NCBI GenBank assembly: GCA_038496675.1
Contig: CM076655.1
Location: 23,671,247 to 23,735,246, forward strand
Source: Rachycentron canadum
Lineage: Eukaryota; Chordata; Actinopteri; Carangiformes; Rachycentridae
Length of the DNA stretch: 64,000 nt
Direction: 5' to 3'
Shown here: piece after piece, positions 48,080 through 61,727 of the stretch
Position numbering within the stretch: position 1 is the first letter of the stretch
Layout of the letters: every line of letters begins with the position of its first letter
Program-made: the position numbers and the translations under genes
The notes under the pieces: model-generated
The model's input: the letters and a program-made list of their open reading frames with translations, nothing else
Told to the model about the DNA's origin: nothing
Database searches by the model: none

Positions 48080-48106
<27 letters not shown>
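48079..48106. repeat. (CA)n microsatellite after SINE fragment
   Basis: Directly follows the tRNA-like SINE piece and may be its tail. Confidence 0.9.
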
Positions 48107-48110
<4 letters not shown>

Positions 48111-49239
48111 TTACCAGAACTCCAGCATCAACACATACACTCAAGTGTTAACCCACATGCATTCACTTTCTATACAAACACACACACAGGAGTTACAAAC
48201 ATCCACACCATTTGGCCCAGAGGAAATGGTTTTACACTAGTAACAAGCACAGCTGTCACTGCCGGTCACGCTGACACGCAGCGGCAATTACAGCTGTAGC
48301 TGCACAGCTTATTCTGCGTTTAGAGACACTATACAACCAGAATCTGCTTTTCAATACCGTTAAGACAATAATCCACAACTTTAATTCATATAAATGTCCT
48401 GCAATGTACATCAGTAACTCCTCGGTGCACACAATCCACGCAAGCTTAGCGTCTGCAGGGGCTTTTCCAGTAAAAAAACGCCCACTCCATAGGATGTGAT
48501 CTGATTTATGTTTATGGAAGCAGAAGATTAATTATTTAAATCTATTCTATTCTCTTCTCTTCCTCACAACAACAAATGGATTCATGTGAATCAGGAAAAC
48601 CTGCAACAGCCGACTTGGTTTGTGCTGTACCTCATCTGATCCACCTGCGTCCTGAACTCTCCGGAGTGGCCCCCTGCCATCTTTGCAAATACCACCGACC
48701 CAAGAATAACGGCGTGATCTGAGCTGACCTCCTGGTTGCAAACTGCTAAAGCTAAAGAAAGATCAAAGGGAGCCTTCTCACATCCTGATGTGTCCCCATC
48801 AACACCAACTACTGTCCACGGTGTTTCTCTTCTCACTCAAGACTCAAGACTTCCAGGGATCAGGAGGCAAACTGCAGCCCAACAGATATTTTGGAAAGGA
48901 TCATCTGGCAATTTCCACAACAAAAGACCAGGTTCATGGGAATCTTTCTTTGCAGAGTGAAAGCTTTATGCTGTTGACTTCAGGCTTATATATTAAAAAA
49001 AACAGTAGTTGGCTGTCAGGTGCATGTCAAGGCAAACAGTCCCATTACACAAAGGAAAGGCCCTGATAAAGAAGCAGGAAATGCAGAAAAATATCAATTT
49101 TCTATCTCAAGAAAAGTTTTTAAAAAGTGCAAAACTAACAAGAAAAAAGTGTGAAGAGTAAAAATAAGTCATGAGATCATGCAGTTGTGACCATAAGATA
49201 TAAATCTTATGATATATTTGTGGTTTTAAAAAACAAAAA

Positions 49240-49565
49240 CCACCCAAGACTAGTTTACATCTCCTCTCTCAGGCTTCTCTCTGGAGCTCTGCTAACAACA
49301 GGTCGGCCATCGAATAGAAATATAGCAGATTTCATGCAATCATGCAAAGTTGGATGGTGGGTCCAGGTGGGTGGGACTTGTTGTTGTGACATCACAAAGT
49401 TACAGAAGTCCATTTTAAGGCTCAGTCTCTGAATACAGGCTCTCTGTGGACTGAGACCTTTGATATTTCCTCAGCATTAATATAGAAGCTAGACTTTATT
49501 TATTATTAAAGAAGACATGGACATCTACCTTTAGACTGTATGAGACCTTTAAAATGTGATCGTTT
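49240..49565 (-). repeat. dispersed repeat family A, copy 2
   Basis: On the minus strand it reads catacagtctaaaggtagat, then tcagtccacagag, 'gtaactttgtgatgtcacaac' and 'cacctggacccaccatccaa', collinear with copies 1 and 3. Confidence 0.6.
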
Positions 49566-49569
49566 TAAG

Positions 49570-49650
49570 TTGAAAACAATTAAGGCTGTTGATTGAAATT
49601 TTTAATTGATTGCATTTAATTAAATGAATTGGCCAGGGAACTACTAGCTG
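49570..49650 (+). repeat. possible dispersed repeat relic
   Basis: ggctgttgattgaaattttt followed by 'aattgattgcatttaatt' resembles a fish repeat starting 'ggctgtcaattaaaat'. Short and AT-rich, so uncertain. Confidence 0.3.
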
Positions 49651-50509
49651 ATAACGAGGTTAGATTGCTCAATTTATAATTGATGGAAAAACACAAGGGT
49701 TCCTCATCTTTTTAAAGAAGATAAATATAAAATAAAGTGTTTTTTTTTTTTTCCGTTCTGTTGCTTACAGGCAGCACCAAGCGTCTCCACACTCATCAGG
49801 ATGATCATCTTTGTCTTTATCTGTCTCCACGTCTCCCTGGCATTGTATAAAGTCCTAATAAATAGGCAATAAAAGGCTTACAAGCCCCAGAGCTCATCAC
49901 ATATCTCAGATTTGCCTCGTACTGAAACAGCTCAGTGTGTCAAGACATTCTTAACACTATGAGTCTGTGTCCTCTGCTTATGTATGTGTGTGTGTTATTT
50001 CAGCTGATGGTAATAGCCCAGCCTTAAAAAGTTGTCTTGCTCATTTTGATAACTCATTTCTCTCTCTCTGACACACACACACACACACACACATAAACAC
50101 AGTAACTTTGCTAGCAACAGTACAGAGCGGTATAATCAGTTTTGCAGTAAATAGTCAGCAGAAGAAGAAACAGCAATAGATTTTTAATGGTACACAGTGA
50201 GCAGAGTCTGGAGCCGCTAACACAACCAACAGCACCATAAAACATTACAGCTACACACCTCCACTCTCCTGCACTTATATCTCTCAGATTTACTTCCACA
50301 GGAGGCTGGCCGAGCAGATGAACACTGTACAGTTGATGCTCATTTAAACGATACGTGCACAAATACAGACGACAACTTCTGTTTGTGCACATTTTCTGGA
50401 AATGTATTGATATGGACCAAATGGTGCAGCACCACCAGAAATCGTGGGTGCAGTGTAGCCAAGACTGAGGCCATACACTCGCTCCAAAAAGCGTTTAGGT
50501 AATAAATCA

Positions 50510-50640
50510 GCGGAGAAGTGATGCAATTTTCCCATAGACTTCAATGCAATCTTCTTACTTCTTACAACAAGTGGAGTCATTCTGTCATGGTCAAGATAAA
50601 ATACAGGTTTACCACTCTTGTCTGTCAATTTAGTCTGGAG
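50510..50640 (+). repeat. dispersed repeat family B, copy 2 (3' half)
   Basis: ttttcccatagacttcaatg, then 'acaacaagtggagtcattct' and 'aagataaaatacagg', parallel to 39490-39565. Confidence 0.5.
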
Positions 50641-51580
50641 CTGGAGATACAGAATGAGTCACTTAAAATGTTTTTTCTGTTGTTTTATGCTTCTGTTTTT
50701 GTTAAAATTAAACAAATGTCATTTAACAAGCTAAGGTAACTCTTGGGAGAGTTGTTGCCATATATTTTCTAACTAGGCCAGTACTTTGTGTCATCTATCA
50801 TTTAATATCATTATATAGAAATGAAACATTTTGTAATTTGGAAAGAGATCTGCTCAAGATAGATTTTGGTGGTAGTTTTTTTTTTTTTTTTGACAGTTGA
50901 AGTGACACGACACACACACGTTTTGACTGTGGTCTCATTTCCTCTTGCACACACAAGATTGTCAAAGTGCAGGAGCAAACCCCGCCTGCTCACTGAGAAA
51001 CAGTGTCAGCTTAGTGTCTTTTAATGTCAGAGAGGCGGACACCGACTTAGAAATCAGCCAAATACAAAACGACCGGTTGGCAAAACAACCCAAATTCTTA
51101 GAGAATAACTCAGGTCTGAGCTGCAAAATCCACAATCCTGCACTCAGTGGGTGCTCAATCAATGCACCCTGGAGCCAGAATGAAACACCCATATCTTCTC
51201 CGACTGTGGGTGCTGAATTTGAGATTCACCGCTCCTGCTCAAAATTCAGCTTTTTCATCCATCATGGCTTCATTTTGGATTTTCCCCACACCCTCCAAAT
51301 GCATCATAAGAGTTGTGGGTTGTCTATCAGGCGCACTCAGGCGTGAGGGCTGAATGCAGAAGCGACTCTTGCCATTAAGTTTGTGTTTTTAAGGCTAGAC
51401 CCCCGCACAATATACACACAAACACAGAGACACACAAAAACTGATGTTTTTCTCCCCAGAGTTTGATTGTTTTTGATGCAGCGTTCAAAAAACATAGTTT
51501 TCAATCAGAAATACTTTGATTTTCTATCACAAAAAGCGATTGCATTCCCTCAGCCGCTTTTGTGTTTCTTATTCGTTATT

Positions 51581-51616
51581 GTGTGTGTATGTGCATGTGC
51601 CTGTGTGTGTGCGTGC

Positions 51617-51656
<40 letters not shown>
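51581..51656. repeat. (TG)n microsatellite with GCGT units
   Basis: TG array with GCGTGCGTGC in its middle. Confidence 0.9.
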
Positions 51657-51770
51657 CTGCTTGTACATGCCTGTGTGTGTATAGTGTGTGTGCATGCATT
51701 GTGGTGGATAGTGTGAGTCAGCGATGTTCCCTGCTGTCTCATAGGAAACAGAAAAGGGAAGACTGCAAGC

Positions 51771-51808
<38 letters not shown>

Positions 51809-51860
51809 CACGCACGCGCAACACACACACACATGCGCGCAACACACACACACACACAAA
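51771..51860. repeat. (CA)n microsatellite with CG interruptions
   Basis: Long CA array with CACGCACGCGCA-type interruptions, complementary in orientation to the array at 51581. Confidence 0.9.
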
Positions 51861-51925
51861 GGTAGATGCATGCATACAAATACAAGGAGGAAAGGACATC
51901 TGCAGACTCATACATGTGTATGACA

Positions 51926-51928
<3 letters not shown>

Positions 51929-51957
<29 letters not shown>
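51929..51957. repeat. (CA)n microsatellite
   Basis: Pure array. Confidence 0.95.
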
Positions 51958-51958
<1 letters not shown>

Positions 51959-53736
51959 CATGGCAGCGGAAGTGTGTGTCAGTCTGAGTGTGTGTTAACT
52001 GACTCATCTCATCAGTATCTTGCTAATGTGGAGACAGACGGTGGGGCCATCTGCTCACAAGGCAACTGCACACACCAGCAACTTCTTTCAAGCGACGTCC
52101 CTCAGCAACATTGCTCTCAGCGAGCGCAGTGATTGGCTGACAGCAGCTCACACTGAAAAGAGTGAGGAAACACTCTCATACGGTAGTTTTTTTAACAGCC
52201 CTAATTCCCTAAAGCCTTTAGCTACACAGGGCTAACCTTTAGCTTGACTGTCTCTAAAAAGCTAATCAAGGTTTGCTAACTAGCCTGGTTTCAGCTAGTA
52301 GCATGACTCTGACTTCAGGGCCTCTAAAAGTTTTGTAAGTCTTAGCTGTACGGCCTAGAATGTCTATGTAGAGTTTAATGTAATCTGGTTCCTACTGCAA
52401 GGCTCAACAAGGCTAGATACAGCTACCTGATTTACTTACAACAGGGCCAAACAGGTCTAATCAAGTCCCATTCATGGGCAGTTGTTTTAAACTGGAGCAT
52501 ACAGAGAGGAAAACAAATTAGAATTGATCACAGAAAAGAGACTTATTATGAGCAAACAGCATCGTGATTGGCCAGATCCTTTCTGTGCCCAGCACCAACC
52601 CTTGGATGTCCCAGGATGCATCTGCCAGTCAATACAGAGGGATTAGAGTCAGACCTTGTTTGGGTGAGGTGGGAGATTTACAGCTTTAAGAGCAGGCAAA
52701 AAAAAAAGGGGGTGAAAATGCCTTTTTAGGGTGTTTGAGTGTCTAAATGGGGGGAGGGTACATTCAGCGGCGGGTCAAGAGACTGTAAAGCTTGGATTAC
52801 TCTAACTGGCACACTGAGGTCGCTCACCGAGGTGACTCCTTGATTTAGGCCTCCAGACGCAATACTGGTGCTAACGTTTAAAACTCCTCCACAAGTTTAG
52901 TGATTTCGATGTTGAAACTTGCTGGAGGACAGAAGGAGCTCTCAACAGGTTGAGAAATGAGACTGATGAAACTTATGAAACCCAAAGCAGATGAAGGTTT
53001 ATGAGGGAGATAGTAACACAGCTGCTTTAAAGGAGAGTGAGAGGGTATCTATTCAGGGGCCACATCCTACAGAGGCTGCATTTAAAGACTGACTGACAAC
53101 AAAGAGTCCAAAGGATGGATCCTTCCTTAAAAACCAAGGCTCTTAAAAGTTTGAGCCACATAAAGAGGGTTAAGGTTAGCTGGCGATACAAGGTGAAATC
53201 ATCCGTAGGCCGTTTCATTTCAGTTCGGTGTGAGTGGTCCGCCCTGGTCCAGGACCACACCTTCCTCTAAAGGATGCCACCCCTGAATTAAGACACAGCT
53301 GAGACCGACACAAATAAAGCTCTTGCCCAGAAGGCAACTTGTAGGCTCTGCTTTAGTCATAACAGTAACCAAGCAGCATTTTATTCTCATCCATTATACA
53401 CAGGTAACCTTTTCTTAAGATCCGGATATCTCCATAAACACAGCGAGAAAAAAAAAAAAAAACAACAACTCTGAAGTAACTTAATTACAATGAGAAAGTC
53501 AACCAAGGTGTCAGGAACAAAGGGTATTCTGCTGTCAAACACAGACCTGCAGTGACACAACTGTACAATGTGTGATACTTTTCCCTGGCAGTGTTATGTA
53601 AACACACACACACATACACACACACACACACATAATTAACAAAGCTATGGAAACACACAACTGCACTATTCTGACAAATAACCTGTAATTCCCACCACTG
53701 GCCTGACGCCAACACAAACTTTCAACTCTCTCCATC

Positions 53737-53812
53737 CACACACACACATAGACACACACACACACACAGACACACACACACATAGACACACAGACACACA
53801 CACACAGACAGA
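53737..53812. repeat. (CA)n array with GA interruptions
   Basis: CA units with regular TAGA/CAGA interruptions; a smaller CA array lies at 53604-53632. Confidence 0.9.
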
Positions 53813-54837
53813 CAGCTAAGGCAGAAATGGCTGTTGTTTGATTACTAATTATGAGGATATAAAACAATCTGAGCAGCACAGAAAATCTTTATCATTTGTA
53901 TGTTTTTGTCTGTTTTACCGAATACATGTATCCGAGTGGGAAAAACATCTCTTGAGATTTGTAGATGTGTTTGTACGGAGCTTTGTCGACCTACATGAAG
54001 CATCTCAAGGAAACTTTAACTCCTCATCCTCAACTGAAAGTCTGTTAAAAGCAGTTTTCAAACTGGGTGACTGCTTCCAACCCTTTTGTTTTTTATGTAA
54101 TATTCATGTGTGTTTTCATCTTTCTCCTTGTTTTAATAAGTACTCCACAAAAAGATCAACAGCATGAGTTTGGGCTGAAATCAACAAATCTCTGACCTGA
54201 GCAGGAACTGCGTTACCATGGCAACTCAACTGCATACCTGTTGGACTGTTTGTTGTCAACTCCTTTGGAAGTTGTCTGACTTTATTGTTTTGTATTGTAA
54301 GTGCAATGCTGAAGTTCGGCCAAAGAGAAATGGGAAACACCAACACACTCCTTCCTCATCGTTCTGGCTCCAACTTCACCTGAACCTGCAGCACCGACTG
54401 AGTCTGTGAGAGCGAATCAGACAAAACAACAGAGTCGCACCCAGAAGATTAGTGGCATCAGGTCAGTGTCAACAGTCTGTGTGTTTGAGGGAGAGAGCAG
54501 GGGGGTAAGAGTGAGAAGTCCAGTCAAATCCAAACCTCACTGGTCTATTGTTCAGGCCGAACAACAGCAGAGCGGAAAGATGACGATCGCTGTCGTTACT
54601 GACAGAAGCAGCGTCCAGAAAACATCGGTGAAGCCTGTTCAGGTGATCAACTGCACGACTTCAAACCTCGACCCGACACTGTTTTCATTCACAGCTCATC
54701 CTCTTGTACTGAACCACAGGACACCACAGAAAAAAAACTGAAATCCACTGTGAAATCACCGTTGTTTAAACACTATCTCAGAGATGGGATGTGCTTAAAA
54801 AGTTAGATTTAAAATGGGTGCTATCCATTTCACTATC

Positions 54838-55100
54838 AATAATAATAATAATAATAAAAATAAACTTTATTTACATGGCACTTTTCATACATGAGAATGT
54901 AGCTCAAAGTGCTCGCAACAAAAAAAAAATCAACTAGTTCAAATAAAATAAAGGCCGATTGAAGGACAATCACAATAGATAAAAGTTAGACATATAGATG
55001 ATAAAATATGGAAATGAAAATTGAAACCTGTAAGAACAGTAAAATATAACAGAATTAATTAAAAGCCAAGTTCAATAAAATTTTTAGCTGAATTTATGAG
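54838..55100 (+). repeat. dispersed teleost repeat with (AAT)n head
   Basis: An (AAT)n run at 54838-54857 leads into aataaactttatttacatgg, 'cacttttcatac' and 'gctcaaagtgctc', the recognised pattern of a common fish interspersed repeat ('ctttatttatatagcacc'). The right boundary is uncertain. Confidence 0.5.
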
Positions 55101-55232
55101 ATTCAGTATAAAGTGTCTTCCACACGGACCAAACAGTAAACCTTGTTACAGCCATATTCATAGAAAGTTGTGTTATTTCTGGTCAATAATCACAGTGACT
55201 GTAATTCAAATCAATAGCTATTCAATTTCTCA

Positions 55233-55251
55233 CCCCCCCCCCCCCCCCCCC
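55233..55251. repeat. C-run of 19
   Basis: 19 consecutive C on the plus strand, hence a G-run in the ppargc1b sense strand. Confidence 0.95.
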
Positions 55252-55938
55252 ACAATGCTACAGAAATGACAAACTGTTTAAGGTTTTCTACAACATCAGA
55301 ACAGCTGCTCGACTTTGATGCAGCTATAAAAAAAGTAAACCTGCTGATCACTGAAGCTCAACAGCTCTTAAAAACACTTACTCACCACATTAAACTAAAC
55401 GTTATCAACAGATGAGCTGAGTGAAACTGAAAAGATGCAGCGTGGTTTAATTCAAACTTTACTGTTCAAACAAATGGACACCAGTAAACCTCTATCATAT
55501 ACCTCCTATTCATTCTAATGTCACAGCTGCCCACTGAGCTACAGGCTAGTGGAAGAGAGGAAGGAAGGAGAGGACAATAGGTGTAAGGAAACACAGCTAA
55601 ACAATCTAAAGACGGAGGTTGAGAAGAGGAGGAGGAGAAAGAAATTAAACAGTAAAGGAAGAAGGGAGAGAAAAGAACAGATGATTTACTAGACGACAGG
55701 ATGCGACAACCAATAACACAATGAAGTGAGGAAGAGAGGACTTTAAAATTTCACACGCTGCTGTAACACAATCTCTCGCTCACACACTTTGGCATGTGCG
55801 CAAGCCTCGCTCGTCCAAAAACACCTGGGCCACCTGTGATCAAGCATCTCTCCAGCCTCGATGAAGGACGCATACAGCAGGCAGTCACTAGGCAACAAAC
55901 AAGCAGGTAAACAGTTGACTTGAGAGCTCCCCTGCAGA

Positions 55939-55977
55939 CACACACACACACACACAACACACACACACACACACACT
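55939..55977. repeat. (CA)n microsatellite
   Basis: CA array with one AA interruption. Confidence 0.95.
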
Positions 55978-56119
55978 TTCACAGAGCTCACACACTTGTA
56001 TTGTGAAACCACACAGTGACATTTCTTGGGTTTACTACACCATGTTGGCTGCTTCTCTCGCCTCCTGCATCTCCTTGGAGACGGTCAGTATTGCGGAACT
56101 GGTCCCCTCTCACTACGCA

Positions 56120-56202
56120 TTCACACACACACACACACACTCACTCACACTCACACACACATACACACTCACTCACTCACTCACTCACACACACTTGCAT
56201 AA
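56120..56202. repeat. (CA)n with (ACTC)n segments
   Basis: CA units broken by CTCA tetramers, for example at 56141-56150 and 56168-56188. Confidence 0.9.
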
Positions 56203-56629
56203 ACACTATTAATTATCCCCCCTCTCATTCAAATCTGTGAATCGTCTCCATTTCAGCAGCCAAAGTGAAGAAGGCGAAGCAGAAGAAGAAGGCGACACTG
56301 ACAGGCTGCATCGCCCTCGAATGACCCACGGTACACATACGTGAACACACACATACGTGAACACACACACGCACACAAACAATGACGCCTCAGGCACCCA
56401 CATGGGGACTCAACATGCGTGAGAGGGGCAGAGAGAGCGAGAGAGAGAGTGAGTGAGAGACAGAGACGTAGAGTGAAAGAGGTGGTTTGTGAGGCCAACT
56501 GCTCGTTTTGCATTCAAATGCAACAAAGTCAACTTTCACAACTGCTGCTCTGTCTGAAGAAGGAGAAGAAGAGGAAGTTGACACATGAAGTGATTAATCA
56601 AGCATCAATTTTGCTCTGTGACTTTTAAA

Positions 56630-56990
56630 TCCTCTCTTCCTTTCTTTCCTTCTCCTCCTCTCCTTTTTCTCTCCCATACTCTCCTCTGCTACTTACTTCA
56701 CCTCTTCCCTCTACCTTCCCCACCTTTTCATTTTTTCCTTCTATCCTCCCCCTCCTATCCTTCCATCTAACACTTGCATCCTCCTGTATCTTCCACCCCA
56801 CCTTTTCTTCTCCATCCTTCCCATTTCCTTTCAGCCCCTCCTTTCCCATGCTCTTTACCTCTCACCTCCTCTTTCCCTCTCTCTCTTCTCACCTCCTTCA
56901 CTTTTCTCTGCTCTCATCTCTTTCCCATCACCCACTCCCCTTTACTCCCATTTCCTCCACGCCCCCCCCCCCCTTTTTTTTTTTTTACAT
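56630..56990. repeat. pyrimidine-rich tract
   Basis: C/T-rich over 360 bases, ending in a run of 12 C and 13 T (56962-56986). It is preceded by a purine-rich stretch at about 56405-56480. Confidence 0.85.
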
Positions 56991-58924
56991 GAGTCACCCC
57001 ATCTCCTCCTCTCCTTTTGTTCCTCTCCTCCGTCCATATCTGCTGATATGCTGCAGTCATGAAGGTCACACAGCTCCCGCCTGAAGGACAAACTGTGGCG
57101 GTGGATGCAGCACGCCGTTATGCGGTACAACATGTGAGAGAGTGTAGCATGGAAACAGTGCAGCTATAAATATAGTGCGCAGCCGGCTCTGTGAATCCTG
57201 CCTTCCCTCTGCTCTCTGTAGTGCTGCCTGCAGTACCTGAGTGTACAACTATCAGGGTGAAGAAACAAAACTGCACAAGACATGTCAGAGAATTATTGAA
57301 TTCAGCTCGAAGCTTCACAACCTCTCCTCTCTCTGTCTCTCCTTTATTTATAGTCCATGGTCACAAATGGTTAGAGAAGCGGCTAGTAATCCACACCAGG
57401 TTTCCACCTACATGGGTTTTTGGAGGCCCAACCTTGAAACCAGCTGTGATGCTGCAAAGTGGGAGACGTATCCAAGGATTTATTGCAAATTTTTACAGTG
57501 CATAAGGTGCATTTAAATATCTCATTGGACGGTGTCACAATATGTAGCAAAGGAGAAGGATTCATATCAGGTAACAGCTCCACGAACTGTTGGCAGCAAA
57601 AAACATTCGTCACGGTCAAATTCTAGCGACAGTTAACGGTCATTTCTTTGGCCAAAGGAAGTGATGAATTCAAATTTGAGGAACAAATCGAACCTGCAGT
57701 CGAAGCCCTAGTCATTAGTCCTTTGTGAAAGATCATTTATCTCTCTCTTGGTTTGTGCCAATTTACCCACACTGTCTGACAAGATTTCTGCATGTTAATC
57801 TAAAATTATTCAAACACTTGCCTGTCAACAGCATTTGGAGTCATTACTGTGCAAAGTTGATTTGGTTTAGTTCCAGGTTCTGACCATTTTCAGGCCAAAT
57901 ATTCAGAAGTTCTCAGATTTTTCTTCTTGTGAGTCCAGAAACACTTCTAAAACCACATGCAGGCACCCACGGGCCATCAAACAGTAAAATCTCACTGTAA
58001 TTAAATTAATTTGTTTTTAATGGGTTGATTAAATAAAGAATTTTATGGGTTGTATCGCTCAAAACTGTGCGATTCAGTTACTTTCATCAGCCTGTCTGAA
58101 GCCTTGTAAGCCATATCTCTTCACTCTCAGATTTGGTTTGCTTTGCCTGTTTTGAAACATCATGCCCCACAGTTATTTTTATCATCAGTGTTTCCTCACT
58201 TCAATAGAGCTATTCATGGACGACCGGTCAGGCAAGTTCTAAAATAAAGATTACTTGCACAATTATCACATTCGAAGCAACTGTCAGTGTTGTTTGGGGG
58301 ATGTTGGATTATTTTAGTTTTGATTTTATTCCATGATATCGGAGCTGTTGCCACGACAGAAGCTGCATGATATTGTGAAAATCATCAGTCAGAATACATT
58401 ATGTTGTAAGTGTAGCTCAGAATCCCACTGATGTGTCTTAAACACCTGATTTGGTTCAACTTGTCGAGGACGCTGACATGTTATCAGTCAGATGAGGCAG
58501 GTTTCATGCAACACGCAGTTTATTTAAGTCCAAACTGAGTGCACATCCACCGCATCACAGCCTTTATCCCAAGCCATTTTCACCGAGGCTCTATTTTTTA
58601 CCAAGGTCTGATGGCTAAGAAAGTGTTTCTCTTCCCTCAGGGCTCAGAACGCTGAGCTTGGCCCAGATAGTCACAAGGCTAAGCCACAGTAACAGCCCAT
58701 TGAGGTGCTATGATACCAGTAATGTAGATTGACAGTACAAACCTATACAAATAGAAAATGCAGCGAATGATGTGACAATAAAATTCTATATTTAGGATGT
58801 TCTTGTGGTTGTGGAAAAATGCTTCAAGCAGTTTGAGCTGTGCAATAAAAAGAAAAACGTGTTTATCTGAGCATTTGAAATGCAACAAAATCTCATTCCA
58901 TCTCAGATGAAAGAGGTCCACACG

Positions 58925-59165
58925 GTCTAAAGGTAGACCTTAAAGGCCCATACAGTCTGAAGGTAGACCTCCAGGTCCTCTTTAATTATAAAGCAGGTCT
59001 AGGTTGCTACTAACTTTGTGATGTCACAACGTATCAGGCACCACCCTCAGCCACACCCTAAGACCAGCCCACCTGGACCCACGATCCAACCTTGCAGGAT
59101 TGGGTTTAACGCGAGCAAACTGTAAAATCCAGGAACTAGGTCAGTGAAACACAACACATCACAGG
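58925..59165 (+). repeat. dispersed repeat family A, copy 3
   Basis: Contains catacagtctgaaggtagac, 'actttgtgatgtcacaac' and 'cacctggacccacgatccaa' in the same order as copy 2, with an internal deletion. Confidence 0.6.
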
Positions 59166-60063
59166 TTACAACTGACTGTAGCAAATAGAGATTAAATCTG
59201 AGTCAAAGTCTTTTATTTCTCGGCATCCAGAGCCAATAAAATGTTCCTTGGAGAAGAAGACACACCCAAGACAAAGCAGCAAATTGAGACTAGGGCAAAA
59301 ACTTGTCACTGAAATTGTCTGATGCCAAATGTTGCATCCAATGATCACCTTAAGGTAGAATTAAACAAATCCAATTATATATAGAATGCACTGCATAATG
59401 ACTGGACAGAATGTAAACTAGAAGAAAGAGGGAATTAAATGGGCTGTGACTCTAAATGACGACAATATTCTCCTTTAAGATCCAATTTCAACCCAGCCAG
59501 CTTTAATCCCACATTTAGCTGCTGCTCTTATGCAGAGAGCAGCAGTGGAATGAGCTTCAATTTCAGAGATCAACAACAACATTAAGACGCGCGGGGCTTT
59601 AAAGCATCCTGACAGCTTCAAAAACATTTTCTCGCAGCCTTAAAAAAAAGAAAAATGACCTTCTGACTTCCATAAAGTATCCAAAATAATCCAAACGTCC
59701 CAATAATCCGCATGATCTCGAAACTGAGCTGGCCCTTTGCTACGAGGCAGCCAATCAGAGATGCCAGCCTCTCCTCCAGCTGCAGCGTGCACCATCATGT
59801 TGTGAGTATGGATGTAAAGGTGATGGACAGAGAGTCAAACACAAACAGGTCAAACGACTTTGAGCTAGTTGAAAATAACTATTCAAACACCTCACGTGCA
59901 CACATACACACAAATGGTGAGGCAGTGACCTCACAAGCATCGAGATTCCTGCAGCTTTTTAGTTACGTCTTCTACGCACACTGAGTAATGAGCACGGGGT
60001 ATTTTGGTCACACACATGCAAGGCTATAAATATGTTCTGCATGTGTGCTTTAATGTTTGTGTG

Positions 60064-60066
60064 CAT

Positions 60067-60101
<35 letters not shown>
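60064..60101. repeat. (TG)n microsatellite
   Basis: TG array paired with the CA array 66 bases downstream. Confidence 0.95.
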
Positions 60102-60102
<1 letters not shown>

Positions 60103-60166
60103 CAAAGATGCAGCCCTGGCTCTGCAGCCCATCGTATCCATCAATGTCAGGACAGCCAGGTGGACT

Positions 60167-60167
60167 G

Positions 60168-60211
<44 letters not shown>
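60167..60211. repeat. (CA)n microsatellite
   Basis: Pure CA array. Confidence 0.95.
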
Positions 60212-60213
<2 letters not shown>

Positions 60214-60376
60214 CAACACATCACATGCTTACAGAAAAGCAAGTATGGGGCAAAATAAAAGAATGACTCGGCATTAACACACCTACTCAGAGCAGCTGTC
60301 AGCACTGAACCAGTTTGCATGCAACGCAAACAGGTCAAGAGGAGGCAGTCGTGCATGACGAGGACGCACAGATCCT

Positions 60377-60389
60377 TGACCTCTGACCT
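60377..60389 (-). promoter_or_regulatory. exact DR1 site with G spacer
   Basis: Minus strand AGGTCA-G-AGGTCA in presumed intron 1 or 5' flank. Two perfect half-sites with one-base spacing. Function is inferred. Confidence 0.4.
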
Positions 60390-61703
60390 CTGTTAAGGCT
60401 CCTTAGGGGTAAGGCAAGGTGACTAAAAATTGCAGCCATATAGGTACAAAAATAAAACCCTGTAAAAGCCCTGTGAGAACACGCAGGACCATCATGTTCA
60501 GCTGCAGGTATGAAGCAGTTGGTCAGCGAGAGACTTGCTAAAGGGCACGTCTGTCAGACTCAATGACACACGGGCCACAAGCCCCCCCCCGCTCAGATGG
60601 AGATGACTAGAATGACTGCGATGGCTCTGACGGTTATTTTAGAAGAACACTGGCAGCCCCAATGAAGGATTTCTGTCAGGCCCTGGTTCCTGGTTTACCA
60701 TACTTTCAAAAAGGTTAACCACACTGAGATTAGGAATGACTTTTTCAAAAGGGAGACCTGTCAGGAGAGCAGCATCGAGACGGTTTGTCTCAAGTTGCAG
60801 AGCAACGTCAGAGCACAGTCAGAGAAGATGTGCGAACTGTAAAGGTTAGAAAAATTGCACAAACAGAGCAGCAGAGAAACCAGCAGGTTCAACAGTGTCA
60901 AACCCTTTTTAATGTCAACAATGCAGCAAAGACTCTTTGGAAATAAAGTCTTACCATGTTCCACGGAAAATATTCTATAAATTTAGAGAGGATGAAGAAA
61001 AATTACACAACCCCAAAAAGAAGGAACTGACATCAGAAAGAAGAGGTTTCTACAACTGTAAGGCACAACGTGGAACAAGACTTCGTCGTGTGGGGTTGAC
61101 TTAATGAGGCCACTCAAACAATTTAAAGATTTGCCATGACAGACTCCAGAATGAATTCACTAAATGCTTGGAAATCTCTATACAAGTGGAATCTGTGCCA
61201 AGAAGAAGAAGAAGAAGTCTGAGTGCTGCTTCCCCCACAGCCTCATCACATGGACACACACAATCTGAGCTCTGTTCACACTGTGAAATGAGACACAAAT
61301 ATCAGGATGTAATATTTGTAGGAAGAGATTTGATTGTTCATTAAGGTCAGTTGGATCAATTCTCTCTAACGCAATGAGCAGCTGTTGTGTTACAACTCCA
61401 GTTTGCAGCGAAGACATCAGGTTGTGTGCGTGGAGGTCACACCTGTGCGTCTGTCCACGCAGTTACATGACACGGGCTAATGTTAGACTGAGCTCTAAGC
61501 AGCTCCGTGCTTAACATGTCAAGCTACAGGCCAGAGCGAGCGCACGATTCCCTCCACGTATGGCTACACACAACGCACACACGCACCCCGTAGATGCCAC
61601 CGTGTGCATGGCGTCGAACAGGCCGACAACAGGCGGCATATCAGTTGCTGCTATGATCAGGTAGCCAACCTCCCACCTCTGCTATGATGAGAGGTGTCTT
61701 CAG

Positions 61704-61727
61704 CACACACACACACACACACACACA
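61704..61727. repeat. (CA)n microsatellite
   Basis: Pure array. Confidence 0.95.

Noticed and set aside
48591..48836. Minus-strand frame containing VILGSVVFAKMAGGHSGEF
   Set aside because: It looks protein-like at first glance, but no family is recognised and the splice sites do not fit ppargc1b phases.
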